Shown here in pieces: positions 1 to 16,799 of a stretch of DNA of 64,000 bases. The DNA is from Druceiella hillmani (taxonomy: Eukaryota > Arthropoda > Insecta > Lepidoptera > Hepialidae), in assembly GCA_039881145.1 (NCBI GenBank), contig JAYKKI010000038.1:1643001-1707000 (forward strand). The letters run 5' to 3'. Position numbers and translations under genes: made by a program. The notes beneath the pieces are model-generated. The model saw nothing but the letters and a program-made list of their open reading frames with translations, was not told where the DNA came from and searched no databases. Every line of letters starts with the position of its first letter. The stretch's first letter is position 1.

Positions 1-351
1 GTAACAAGTGCAGCTTATTTATCATTTAACAAAACAATATACGACACTACATCCCAAGTATGTGACTAAGTAAATTACGAACAAGCGTCATCAGCTTTTC
101 CCCTAAACTTTAGATCCGTGGAGCCAGCCGGATGCGACAACTCACGTAACGAATATTGCTACACTAATATAGGAACTGCCTTTGATCTTAAAACTTTTTA
201 GCATGAAATTCAATGGAGTAATAAAATAGACGACACAGATGGTTTTCATAAAAAAAACACCGAAAGGCGCAGTTCATGTCCGCGCATAAAATCATAGCAC
301 GTGTTTCTTATTAATATTTTTTTACTTTTAATTTAATTACCCATCATAACC
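1..351. other. non-coding A+T-rich sequence
   Basis: Nothing recognisable. Mixed sequence with no long open frame and no repeat shared with the rest of the window that I could see. Confidence 0.5.
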
Positions 352-738
352 CTAAACTGCGCTTGTTTTGCATTTGGATTTATCGCGTCCAATTGATATG
401 TTTGAAGTAAATCTTTCAATACGAGTCCGACGAGCTGTAGTACATCGTGCCTCGATTGAACGTACGGTTTTGTGCTCAATAACATCATAGTCTACCACAT
501 CATAGCGTATACCAATATTCATTGACGTACGCGCATTGATGCTCGACGATGACAAATTAAGATATTTTGGTGATAGCAATACATACTTGTCAGGCGCTAT
601 CACGTTGCCATCGACCTCTACATCATCACTGTCTTTTGTATTGCCTTCCAACGATGCCTGCACATAATCCATTGACGTTTCGACTGTCGCTGTATGTTCG
701 ATGTGGCCGGCTACGTAATTGCTTTGCGTTGTTTTATT
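352..738 (-). pseudogene. unidentified coding-like fragment
   Basis: The minus strand is open for about 129 codons, from just after a stop at 739-741 to a stop near 352. The first in-frame ATG is at 670-672 and would give 106 residues. The stretch is clearly richer in G+C than its surroundings and its composition is protein-like: an acidic segment (DSDDVEVDG) followed by a basic C-terminal end (RRTRIERF, GRDKSKCK). No domain, signal peptide or membrane segment is recognised. It could be an exon, a retrotransposon gag or ORF1 fragment, or a captured gene piece. The upstream 17 or so codons before the ATG are also coding-like, so the ATG need not be the true start. No function is proposed. Confidence 0.35.
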
Positions 739-1375
739 TTAAAAAGTGTCGCAAATCTCGCATTTGCTCGGCCCTTTTGTTTTCAGGTTTTTTAGATTTC
801 TTTTGTTGACGAATTTGTAATTTTTTATTGGATACCGATTTTAACTTGTATTCAGCAAAATATTTTTATTGTCTCACTTTATTTCTACTAGCAATCCTGG
901 CTAAACGCATTTTCATTCTGCATTAATTGATAACTTAACACAATTCTAATTCGCAATAATTGCGCACAAGCTACTACACTAATTTGATAACGTCGCAGGA
1001 AAAACAAATGCTGCACGGAAAATGGAACGGGAAAGGACAGAACTGGTATGCTCTATTTGTTGTTAACCATTATTAATACATTATTAGTATCGTAGTTATT
1101 AGCGATTGAAATCTGCATATATTGTGTTTTCTGTAACATAAGAAAGTTCAACCGTTTATCACATATTTATCTAGCGAATAAAAGTTTTCGAGTCAAAATA
1201 GTGATAATTAGTGCTCCGTAGAAAATAGTTTTAGAATTAGAACATTTCACAAAAAGTAAAAATGCAATCTTTTTATTTTTCAATTTTTTAATTGAAGAAA
1301 TAAATGAATTCGGAACATTTTACTCACGTAGGGGCATTATATTCTGTTATTACATATATGTAAGAAACCTTGATC
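739..1375. other. non-coding spacer before the piggyBac relic
   Basis: A+T-rich sequence with no supported gene. It may contain the unrecognised 3' end of the adjacent minus-strand piggyBac relic; I did not find a matching terminal inverted repeat pair or flanking TTAA sites that I could defend. Confidence 0.4.
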
Positions 1376-2520
1376 CTACCCTTATTCATTTAGTCAAACC
1401 TCTCTACTTGGGAGACAGATTCTGCCTCAACCTATGACGATATAAAAGTGACAGATCAACAAAATCAATTCCACCAAATTTAGTCATCTGCACTTCATAA
1501 ATTCTTCGGGGAACAAATTTGTTCATAACTGTCTCTTTGTCAGGCAGTTTACTGTTTAATTCTGTTCAGTTATACAATAACGAGGGAATATATTTATTAT
1601 TTTACAAGAGGCACTACTAGTGGCATCGATGTTTAAAACTGGTTAAAGTATATTACATAGTTTAAATGCCCTTGAGATACTTCTAGCTAGGCGAATTTAT
1701 TCATTTCTTATCGGTCCAATGTCTGAGTCATCTTAAAACTGCTCATTGTCTTGACCATTGCATATGTCAAATTTATTAGGATAACCTACTATACTGCATA
1801 AGATGTTTAGTTTTAACCCCAATGTATGTGGCTTACTAGGTAGGTATTATTTCATAAAGAATGCTATATTAATAGTAGACATTTGTTCATCAACCGGTAA
1901 TCCATGGGAACTGATGTAATTTTTTTATTTAGATGGTCAACAGTACACCTCAACTTGCATAACCGATCATGTTCTGGATATTTCCTAGGTTTTTCATTAT
2001 AACTGAAAAGAAGAAATGTGCGAATAGTCTTAAATCTCTTTACAGTCATTATTTTCTTTATTGGGTCAAAACCTACAATATAGTGAAGACAAACATTGGG
2101 TTATTTTATATTAGATATGTATTTGATATTGTTGTAAACTGTTTTAGTTAAATTTTGGTTAGATTCAATGATTTTTGTATATTTTTGAATAGTTAAAAAT
2201 AAGACTCTTCTGCGATGCTCTGAACTATTTCAGAGGTAAAAAAATAAGAAAAGAAACTATAAGGAGTATCACAAGCAACTCGATTGATAAATCCTATCCG
2301 GTGTGGAGTGTTGACATAAAAATCAGTCGAATTAGGATGTAAAATAATATTTTTACCTTCAAAACAAGTCCTCTCATAGTTGCTCATCGACTGCCCCAAG
2401 TTGTGGAGGAACAAGCAATCTGAGAGCCTTGCTCATTTTTAAACATTACATTTATTAGTGGTGGTTCCTCTACGAAGGGAGTATCATCATCAGATTCACA
2501 ATTTTATTTCTATACAAGGC
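1376..2520 (-). pseudogene. piggyBac-type transposase relic (DDE_Tnp_1_7)
   Basis: Four blocks of a piggyBac-family transposase lie in family order on the minus strand. An acidic N-terminal stretch (ESDDDTPFVEEPP, about 2425-2500) is followed by TPYSFFSYFFTSEIVQSIAEE (2193-2300), which matches the start of the transposase domain. Next comes KRFKTIRTFLLF ... EHDRLCKLR (1864-2049), the first conserved block. Then YLPSKPHTLGLKLNILC ... NGQDNE (about 1740-1845) matches the KPxKxGxK region. Last is FGGIDFVDL (1376-1555), the equivalent of the usual YNxxMGGVDxxD motif. The family catalyses cut-and-paste transposition at TTAA sites. The blocks sit in different frames separated by stops, and the DEQM segment carrying the first catalytic Asp is not readable, so this copy is dead. 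It was presumably about 1.8 kb of coding sequence when intact; roughly 1.1 kb survives. Confidence 0.85.
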
Positions 2521-5004
2521 TCTCAATATCGCAAAGTAAATCTCGGAACCATTGGTCCTCAAAATAAATAAATTTACTGAAAAAGAATGTATTATTGTTC
2601 AGAAATATTATTATTTTACATACTTATCTTAGAAATCATTAAATCATACAGCAAAAAAAAAATCTACGTATTTTTAGAAACAATAATTTTCTGAAAACCA
2701 AACGTCATTTCAACAGTCAACAATTTAAAGAAAGTTGCCACTAGATTAAATATAAAACAATGTTAATGATAATTTTATAATTAAATTCTGTGCAGTCAAA
2801 ATAAGAAAAAAACAAATAATGGGCAACTGATTTAAATAAACGTAAATAAAATTTTCGTTTCAAATTATATTATTATTTAATAAGCAAGTTAAGTGCATAA
2901 TTTATTTTCTTCGGGCGCTTGATAGATTCAATTTCAAGCTACCTCAATAATCAGTACTTTATTAATTAATCTAAATAATACAGTAATTTTAAACAAAAAA
3001 TTATTCGAAATCATATGCACATATTCAATATAATAATTGTCTTTTCTCAACGAAGCTTGAAAACAACAGTTCTTGCCGAAAAATAAAAGGTGAAATTAAA
3101 GTATTAAAAATTTAAGGATATATTATTAATACAACGTAATTTAAAGAGGACAGGAATTTATCTAAAAGTTGTCTAGTTTTCCATCTTTACATAAACATGT
3201 TCAAATATCTTTTTGAAAGAGGATAATTTTTATAAAAAAACTGTGAATTATTTTAATTATGTAACATCTCTTGTAAAGGTAAAGGCGATTTATATCTTTC
3301 ATGTATAAACTGGGCTTGTGCCGATAAAAGTTTCATAAAAAAGTTTCAAATAATAACTGGTAAAAGATTTGAGCTACTCCATTGTTAAATTTTTGTGACT
3401 ACAATATTGACAATTACTTTGAATATAAAAGAATAACTAAAATATAATTGTTAATAAATTTATACTACAATTTGATTTTGTAAAAACACTTATATTCTGA
3501 TGAATTTATTTTTTCAATTTGTTTATTTTTCTTAAAAATCAATACAAGATCTGTTAGTGTGTAAAGAAAGCGTGCAAAAAAAGTGTGTAAAGAGCTGTTA
3601 GATGAAATAATTAGTGTAAATGATTTATTAAATATAGATGCACAGAAATATTAATTCCGTATTTCACGACTTATTTGGGGGGACAATTTTTTGGTTTCGG
3701 ATTTGTGTCGTATTAACATAAAGTTTGTAAATTAAGTAAATGAAAATTATGTTTAATTATAATTATTAAAAATTTTTTTAAAAAAACTTTTGAAGATAAT
3801 TATAACAATTTTAACTCAACCTCTATTTCTCTTGAGGTAATGAAAATTAAAACCTGCCAAAATGTTATGTTGAAGTGATGAAATGTTACATTTCTTCTGC
3901 ATTCTGTTTATAACACGAATTCGACATATATTTCACTGATGTAATTTTTTTCAGTCAGCTTTATCATTTTCCAAAAAAATTGTTATATGTGACACTAACA
4001 ATAATAACTTTTTAAAATTTTTATTTTTGGTAAATTTAAATCGCATATGGAAAGCCTTTCATTACTATGAAAAAAATAGGTTTCGAAAATTATTTTTATG
4101 AGCATTTTAGAAGAAATTAATCTATCAATAATGACGTACACACATCATTATAAACCATAAATCCAAACGACCAAATCCTATTTCGATAAGTAAAAAAATA
4201 TAAGCAAAAAAACCAGTTGCCTTGCAAAGTTTTCACGCCTCGGTCAAATAAATTTAGGCGTATTCACAAATATATTAAATGTAAATGCATGCATAATTCA
4301 AGATAATTCTTGCGCGATGAAACCAATTTTTACAAACATTAAAGTTGTCAAATTCTCGTTCGACGGTTTATACATTTTGTAATTAAACCTCAAATCAATA
4401 ATGAATTTTTATCGATGTCAATTGAAATAACACTCACATATTTTATTTTTCGAAGGATACATTTAATGGTTCAGGCGAATCAATTCCTTGCATTACTAAA
4501 AGTAAGGAAATTAATAAAATGTTTCATCGATACATGTAACAAAACAGTAGGCTGAAGCTTATTGCGTGACATTCGTATTCAGCGACTGCACGCACGTGAC
4601 GCAAAGCCACTTCTGGGAAAATTACATGTATCTGAATTTTTTAAAAATTTTCTTGAACCTTCGCCATATCGAAGGAACAGCAAAAAATAATCTCGCTCTA
4701 CTTTAATACAGCATATAAATATATGAAATTACTGACATGATATATTAAACTAGAGAGAGATAACCGTGAAAAAAATTATTTTTGGATTGTTCCAAACTTT
4801 TTTTAAAACGTTTTAAAACATACTTTAATACGCTTCTTTAATAAGTGTTTTAACAAATTTATGTGTAAAATAAATTAAAGAAAAAATGAAAAACAAATGT
4901 AAAATTTAATAAAGTTTTATATTTTCAAAAATTATCAGATATTTTCCTTTTCACCACACAAAGACACTACTTGGTCAAAATTATATTAAAAACATATGAA
5001 ATTA

Positions 5005-5007
<3 letters not shown>
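2521..5007. other. featureless A+T-rich DNA
   Basis: No coding region or repeat family recognised. Only homopolymer-rich stretches are visible, plus a small palindrome around 4795-4815 (TTTTAAAACGTTTTAAAA). Confidence 0.5.

Positions 5008-5068
<61 letters not shown>
5008..5068. repeat. (AT)n microsatellite
   Basis: About 30 uninterrupted AT units, seen directly. Confidence 0.97.
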
Positions 5069-5071
<3 letters not shown>

Positions 5072-5382
5072 GAGTTTACAGGTTTTTTTAACGACGACTT
5101 GACTTATTATTTCGGGAATTATTAGAAAAATAGCAGTAATGACAATAAACCTATTTCCATATTCCGGGCATGTAAATATAAAATCAATAATAATAATTAT
5201 CCAAAACGTGATTTAAACGAAAATTAATAATAAACAAAAACGTGATATAATAACATTATTTCCTTTTTTGCATTAGAGGGAGAAACACTTATTTGAAGTA
5301 GTGGAAAATATAATTGTTTTAAATTTTCTTTCGTTCATTTATTCAGTTCAGTTCAGTATAGCGGTCGGCAAGCTTTTGGCTC

Positions 5383-5427
5383 TAATAAAGACGTTATTAG
5401 TATGGAGCACTGATAACGTCTTTATTA
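5383..5427. repeat. short hairpin, 15-bp perfect arms
   Basis: The arm TAATAAAGACGTTAT (5383-5397) is exactly reverse-complemented at 5413-5427. The pairing extends inwards by about four more positions with one G-T pair. The arms are too short for a canonical microRNA precursor. Confidence 0.85.
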
Positions 5428-5570
5428 TACTACACTATCAGTGTTTGGAAGGCAAATAGCGAGGGTTGTTTTTAGAAGCGTTGAATAGCTGTAAATATCG
5501 GCGAAAGAAAGGAATAAATGCCGAGTGAAATTAAAAATTATCCAATATTAACTGCGAATAAAATTGAAAG

Positions 5571-5750
5571 ATATACATATATATATACACACACACATAT
5601 CTGTGTGTGTGTATTTATATCTTACAATTTGCGCGTGCGTGCGTGCGTGTATGCGTGGGTTCGTGCGTGCATGCGTGTTTCGTGCGTGCGTGCGTGCGAG
5701 CGAGCGTGCATCTAGGAGTGTTTGTGTATATATATATACATAATTTTGTG
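5571..5750. repeat. compound (TA)/(CA)/(TG)/(TGCG) simple repeat
   Basis: Successive blocks of TA, CA and TG dinucleotides run into about 80 bases of alternating TGCG-type units (5630-5712) and then back to TA. The CA and TG blocks (5586-5612) are mutually complementary. The alternating purine-pyrimidine GC-rich core stands out strongly in this genome. Confidence 0.95.
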
Positions 5751-8700
5751 AAAAACGACAACAAAGTTTAAGCTTAATGTAGCTATAATATAAGAAAACC
5801 TCTCAGCGTGGAAAAATGTAGATTAAACCTACAAATAATTACATTTATAATTGCTTAGAGATGTTTGGGTAATATTTAAAGCATTTATTTATTTTACTAT
5901 TAAACTCTACGATACAGAAAAATACCTCAATTACATGACAATGACCCCAAACGTATGTAAGGTTTCATAATTTATAAGATATTTCCAAAATATTCTCTTT
6001 AATTTCTACTGCCATTTTCTTTTGTCTATGTTAATCATGTCTCTAATTCCATCGATCAGAAGGAGAGAAAATATGCGATAGCTATTTGAAAGGTTGTGTA
6101 TAAGGACTTGGTCGTACTTATTTATAATTCTCGCTTAGAAATTGAATCTACTGAAAGTAACAAAAACCTTTTCAATTTGAAGCCTATGGGCTTTTGAGGT
6201 TCTTGTTTTCGGTACATAGATGAAAAATTATTTTTCTTGGTTAAAATATATATTGCAGTTTCAAATCTCTGGCCAAAAAATTTATTGTTTTCCTTATATT
6301 CAAATATCTGTAACACGTTTGGTATCAGAAAGGTACTCGTATGCAAGTCACGCGCGTTCACAGGGGAAATTGCTCTTTGTTTGCTGTCGTTGCCATGTTT
6401 ACTTTTTATTTAGCTATTTCTTAGAACAGATTTGTGTGCTTAACTACGATTAAATATTTATTTTCGTTTTATTCTTTTATTTAGCTGCTACTCGGATGTT
6501 AATTAATTCAATAAATTTACTTTAATAAAATATATGATCTTTATTTCATGAACCCGATATAGCGATAACTGACATAAGATACTATGTACAAATTATGATC
6601 AGCAAATAACAAGCCGTGATCCAGATGACCAATTTAAAAAACATTAGTTTTTTTCTAATCGCCCAATATTTAACCACGTTAAACCGTTTACCCTCTCCAC
6701 TTAGACAATGTTTTTTGTCTCTATGATTCATGTATTTCGAAATTTTATTTAGAAGCTTTTGTGTAGATGATTATTCGCCCATTTAAATAAGTTAATATCT
6801 TAATGTACGTTCATGTGTAATCGATAGTTATATGTGTACGAATATATAATCGGTATAAATTCGTCTCCTTTTAAAGGCTCAATTTTGTCACTACTTTGAT
6901 CTAAAATAACCAATATTTTATATTACAAAAGGGTTTTTTTACCGATTTTAAATATAATTGATTATTTATATTGAGCATCCGTGAATTACGGCTCATATAA
7001 ATGGTTGTCATTGATGATAAACTACATTTCATATAATTCGTTCCTCGTTTATTAGCTTCTAGCTCGAACCGCACTTGTTTATACATAATGTAAATTATTT
7101 GTGTGTTTTTCATGTCAATCATAACGGCATGGTATTAAAAAGCAAACGAGAGAAGTATATGCAGGCACGCACGCACACAAACGCACAAAGTGACATACAG
7201 AAGACAAAAATTGTAAATAAGTTTTTCTGGCTTCTTTTATTATTCTATACGCTAATTTAATCACTTTTTTTTTAAATATTTTCAATGTACAGAATTCATA
7301 ATTTTTTGATTTCATAATACACAATATTTTGCTTTTTTAATCTAGTTTTGTTAAAGTTTTCTTTGTTTAGCCGTCATCTGTGGTTCAAAAAGACATAGAC
7401 CGCGATGTTTTAGTTCACAACTTTTGTAATTCTTACACACTATCCAACCCAGTTCATTCAAGCAAATCTGAGGCATCTGTTCACCCCGCTTTAATTACTT
7501 CGCACGGTGCGTTTCAGTAGGGAGGATGTGTAAATTGAGTAAGGGTTGATACGAAACGATTGCAACTGTTTTTTTTAATTTTATTCCTTGAAAAATGGTA
7601 AAAATAGATATTTCTTTTTTGGAGTCAGAAGACAATATTGAAAAGTTCCCCAAATTCGAAATTTTACTTTAATTTTTAATAAAAAATCTACTCCAATTTG
7701 AATAGCTTGCAACCCTTTAAATTTTCCATGACGAATTTTAGGCTCCACCCGTATATAATAATAAGGTAATCGTAAAAAAGCGGAAAATTAAAATTAGTCG
7801 ACTAAAGCCTAAAGAATGTGATTTCGATTCGAGTGCGGATTTTTCAATAATCGCCTGATATTATTTTAGCTCTGAAATAAAATTTTAAAGATAGAGTCAG
7901 TATTGTAAATGGTCATTTATATAACGAAACGTAATTTTGTTCTCGTATATACATGATAGTACCCGTATATACATGATAGTGTTATATATTTATTGTTTAT
8001 ATAATAACAAAAATAAAATCAAATTTAAAATCGAAGCTGCTTTTTTTTAAATGGAAGGAAATCGTAAGAAAATGTATGCTTATATTTTACAAATATTTGT
8101 TATTCATAAGTTTTATGTCATGAAAATAGTATCATGTACTTGTATGTATTATTATCAAATAATAAATTTTGGCCCTTTTGGTAATCCCCTCATAATACCA
8201 ATAGATCTAGAACAAATAAATATTGATGCTAAAATAACCAATATTTAGCTACACAAACTAACAATACCAGTAAATATAACTTCCAACAAGTGGATATATT
8301 TAATAGTACTTTCTACTGTGCTGAACTTGCTTCTATCCATTTACAATTGGAATCAGAGTATGGTAATGAATTAATTAACATTTTGTAATGTTATTTCTGC
8401 ATTAGATGAATTCTGTATTAATTTCTATATTAATAAAGTTATAATAATATCTCAAATTACATTTTCCTCTTAATATCTCAAATTCAATTGAAATTAATAA
8501 TTTCCTTATTAGCGTGGTATTTCTTAGTAGATGATTTTTATGAGAGGCGTAAATTCAAAACTATAAAAAATAGATTTTCTAACTATTGTACAAAAATAGG
8601 GAAAACAATGAAGCTTCTAACAAAGAGAAAATAAATTTTAGTAGTTTGCGTATCTTCTAATTCAGTATATGTTATAACTGTTTTGCATATTTATACCATC

Positions 8701-10663
8701 ACGTCTTCTGGAATAAACAATAACAAGCCCGGCAACCTGTCTTCATTAAAATGCTATTTATTGTTCATTCATTAGTTACTATTCCAAAGATTTACCCATT
8801 CAATTTAACTCAGTAATTATTGGTATCAAATCCTACATATATTTTATACACAATAATTTATATTGATAAATTATTGTAAAAAATATTCATAACGAATTAG
8901 ACATACGTGTAATAAGAATTATTACTTATGACCATTTTAATTAAAATATACATATAGGGGATAAAAATAATATACAACAAGAAGATGCCTTTTGGTGGTT
9001 AATAATAGTTTTAGAATATTCTATACGTTCCTGGACAATTCCATCTTATGACAATCTAACTTTTTCAGCAGTGAATTTGAAAAATTTTAAAAACATTGTT
9101 GAAAGGTTGGTAAGTTTTAATAGATTTACATGTACAATTTCAAGAAATATATACAACTACGAAACCCTTTTTTATAATTGTCGACACAGTTTTATTAATG
9201 ATTAGAAAACGATTAGTTTTATTAACATTTAAATAAAATTACATTCTGATTTTTTCTTACTTCTGTTACAACTTAGACACCAATGTTATGTATTTTTATT
9301 TCTATTATTACGCAATAGTATTTTTTCCATCAATGTTTTTATTATGTACGAATATGAGATGTGATTACAGAAAGAACCATCCCAGTATCTCATAATATAC
9401 TTGACTTAATATAATGACGGCTTTTATTACAGTTAAAGACACCTACTGCGAACGATTAATTTGATTAATTAATGAATGAATGAATTATTGCGAAGGATTT
9501 ATTATGCATTACGCTAACTTTACGCTAACTTTTATGCCATTAATCTGGAATAACAACAGGAACGCCCTATTGATAACAATATTATAGACGTCAATTGCAT
9601 AAATCTATAAAAAACAGGCAACATTGTGTGAAATGCTGCAGAAATTTTATACTAAAACTTTCATAAATAATTTAAAATTTCTATAAAATCATTCAAATTT
9701 ATATTCGTGCAAAAAACACGAGTAAAGTACATAAATTTGAAATAAGGCTTTACTTTCAAATTATTCATTTATAAATCTTTAAATCCATATTTCTCTCTTT
9801 GTTATTGGTACCATTGCTACAAAATTCTCGTCAATTCTCAACTACTCATAATAATGTTTGAAATCGCTGTCCACGTCGTTTGAGTAGCAGGAAAACAAGT
9901 AACAAGTAATGTAAATGTTTCAGTATTTGTTTGTGTTTAAATCGTGTTATATTTTGAACAGGTCGTTCGGCTATTTCTTTGGAAATCGACTGTCTTGTAC
10001 TCTTGTTAGACTTGATGTTACATTTTATTGACAAATATTGTATATCGTTATGATAAGGTTAAGGATATATCCTCGTAAAATAGCTTAATGCTCCAAATAT
10101 AGAATGAAGTAAGAATGGAGTATTTTTTATGTTCTGGACATTATAATCGTTATATTTTCTAAACTGTGAACATTGTAATTACAGACTTTATAGTATTAAG
10201 AAAAATAATAATACCTCCAGCTACCAAGCTGATATATGTCTAAAATGTATAATACGTCCATTACTTCCACCCACATATTCTATATATGATGTGTAACATT
10301 TTCAAACTTGCAAACTACTCTAAAAACACATAAAGAAATAATATTTCGTTAGTCTTGTTTAACACGCTCAAAGGCTACGCATAATATATATCGTGATACG
10401 AAGTTTCTGAAAAAATTGCATGCGTCAGACAATATTTTCCTCTGAACACTTGTACTTCAGAGGCATATAAACTTTTAGTGGTATGTCTGAATTACTTTAG
10501 CTCGAGTTAGAGTTTTCTTTAACATGCATCACGTATCACCCCTTTATTGCTCGTATTAACTAATGTCATAACTTGAAATACGTTTGACGCAGGTTGTGTT
10601 ACCTATAATCTATATTTGAAGACAATGAAGAAAAATCGTGGCCGCTAACATATTAATGGTTAT
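5751..10663. other. A+T-rich non-coding DNA with minor repeats
   Basis: No supported gene. Small items seen: a 17-bp direct duplication at 7944-7960 and 7964-7980 (CGTATATACATGATAGT), a hairpin near 8850-8880, and a stretch of more mixed composition at 7370-7560 with no recognisable content. Confidence 0.45.
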
Positions 10664-10741
10664 GATAAAAACAAATTATTATTATAACAAGACGTGCGTG
10701 TAGATGAAAACAAATTGTCATTAAAACAAGATGTGCGTGTG
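10664..10741. repeat. two-copy tandem repeat, 39-bp unit
   Basis: Units 10664-10702 and 10703-10741 share AAAACAAATT and a GTGCGTGT ending, with several substitutions. Confidence 0.75.
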
Positions 10742-11064
10742 ACGCGAAAGTACGTGTCAAAACTCTTACATAAGATCTTATAAGTCGATTACCGCGTACA
10801 AATGCTTAACAGGTAGTGTTCTTTAAGACTTGATAAGGATATAGAGCTTTTAAAAAGACAAAGTCTGGCAGTACACTTTACTTGAGCGCCTTATCATGTT
10901 ATAAAACAATGACGAAAGTGCACGTTTCGATCAAACGGAAGAGGTCGTAAGAATTCAGGAAGCTTTTTGGCGGAGTCTCTTCCCGGCATTGTTGGGAAGA
11001 GGAAGGAACTGTGGGAAATATATATGAATAACTAAGGAAGTAATTTTAAATCATGTCGTAATAC

Positions 11065-11065
<1 letters not shown>
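10742..11065. other. spacer with a G+C-richer island at 10900-11010
   Basis: The stretch 10900-11010 (around CGGAAGAGGTCGTAAG and GGCGGAGTCTCTTCC) is richer in G+C than its surroundings. No convincing frame or RNA fold was found. Confidence 0.35.

Positions 11066-11119
<54 letters not shown>
11066..11119. repeat. (TA)n microsatellite
   Basis: About 27 TA units, seen directly. Confidence 0.97.
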
Positions 11120-14948
<3,829 letters not shown>

Positions 14949-15703
14949 CTTAAAGAGTAGAACAACAAAATTTCCGTGATAGAGGGGGAACATTCGTCTT
15001 CCTAATTTCCTAATTAAAATATTTAAAATGTTGTTCATTGATTATTATTGGCAACATAAAAATGAAGTGCTGAAACATGTGCATTTTTCAATTACAAAAT
15101 ATTAAAAGTAATTTTTGAACATTGTGAGTACAAAAAAAATTTAAGGCCACCTTGTGGAACTTTATTTCAAACACATCTAAAATTCACACAGTTTCAAAGA
15201 GCTAACATTGTTACAATTAATACTCTAAATATTCGAAAAATAACTTCTTTATTGAAATGACTCCGCATTCACAGAAATGTTTACGATCAAAACAACCACT
15301 TATTATAAATGTTTCGTTATCTCTTTCCCACCCGTATGTTTTTTTTTATTGTTCTCATCCCTCAAGCGACCTCCTCTACTCCTTCCCTCAACAACTTCGC
15401 TTCTTTGGTGACTTGCTTATCACTCGGAGTTAGCAACGTGTTTTTTTCACACCACTGTTTTTTGTTGACCTACGCTTGAATTGAACCTTGTTTGTACTTG
15501 TGATTTGGATATTGTTAGACAGTTTATGAACATGATATGACAGTTCACATATTGTTACACTATTCATGAACATGCAAAAATGTATTTCATTTAAGGGCTA
15601 TGTGATGGGAATGTTCAGCAACCCGCACTACGTATACCCTAATCGTAAACGCCAACTCGATCGGAAAATAATTCTACGTGTAAATATTAAAAGATATATT
15701 AAA
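14949..15703. other. non-coding spacer
   Basis: No gene supported. Composition becomes more mixed from 15300 onward, leading into the coding relic that follows. A T-rich, C-containing tract at 15340-15400 has no assigned role. Confidence 0.4.
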
Positions 15704-15990
15704 AGATTCGAATTTCTAGAAATGTAGCTCATAAAGGAAGACTTAAAAATGTTGATCTACGTCAAGTGCCGGTCGAAGAGGAAGAAGCTCCATCTACTAG
15801 TATAGGAGACAGTTCAAGGAGGCGGTCTATGATACTACTAATGAACACCAATTAAGACAACAATTTCACCATGTGTCTGAAGTGGTAAAAAACAACAAAA
15901 AGGCCTTACGATGTTTAAGAAGAAATTTTGAAAGAAGATGCTGGTTTTACGTAAAAGCTATGGGAAGACATTTTAAGCGTTTACTGTAAT
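15704..15990 (+). pseudogene. frameshifted unidentified coding relic
   Basis: Two open stretches abut with a change of frame near 15818. The first encodes a basic then acidic segment (GRLKNVDLRQVPVEEEEAPS, then TSIGDSSRRR). The second encodes NEHQLRQQFHHVSEVVKNN followed by a Lys/Arg-rich, helix-favouring stretch (KKALRCLRRNFERR), ending at a stop near 15988. Read together they look like one protein broken by a single indel. An RLK...VP segment followed by a Ser-rich linker and a basic coiled coil recalls the region after the zinc finger in THAP/P-element-type proteins. The zinc-binding residues are not present here, so this is only a guess. There is no start codon or upstream exon to anchor it. 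Confidence 0.35.
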
Positions 15991-16799
15991 AAAAAAGAAC
16001 ATAATAAATGCGGTATGATCATAAATATTACATTTGTTTTATTTTTACCATGACCGAAAAAAATATCAATGGTATGGGTTTAGGAATAAAAACATGTTAC
16101 GGAATTATTCGTACCAGAAAATTATATCTTTTTGGAATTTGTGTAAATTCCAGATGTTTTGAAATAAAGTTCAATAATCACAACTTGAAAGTTCAATCCA
16201 TCGTTCTTCAAAAACCATTTTTCATGTTTTTTAATTAAAAAATACACATATTTCAGCGTTTAATTTTTACGTTGTGAATAATAATGTTTCATACATTTTA
16301 ATTACAAAGACGAATTTTCTCTTAAAGATCTTGGACAATAAAAAAGCAGAAATAGTGATAATACCTAATAACTTTTTTTTAATGCGCAGTAACAAGAATT
16401 TAAAAAAATCATATCTCTAAAACTATTATTTTATATTTATTGTTTATTGATCTATTACCGATATTTCATTGGTCATACTGTTGACAAAATAATGAAGACT
16501 CAACTACTTGTAAATAAAGTTGTAATTTCTTTTTACAGGCAACAAATAATATTTATTTTGTGTTTTAAACAAAGTAAAGTTCTAATATCGATAATGTTGT
16601 TTAACTTGTTTTTCAATCGTATATATTTTTTACTATGTATTTTCTTTTTCTATGAATTAAAGATAATGAAATATACACTGCATAATTACATATTAATAAC
16701 ACTGTCGACCACTCGAATAATTAAACTTGCTGTAATATTAAATTTATGGTAATTTAATTGAAGTAAAGGATTTTAAACTTTAAAAGTAAAACTTTTGAA
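15991..16799. other. spacer between two coding relics
   Basis: Very A+T-rich. Open frames here (for example 16447-16752) are Ile/Phe/Tyr-rich translations of A+T-rich sequence and are not believed to be genes. Confidence 0.4.
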
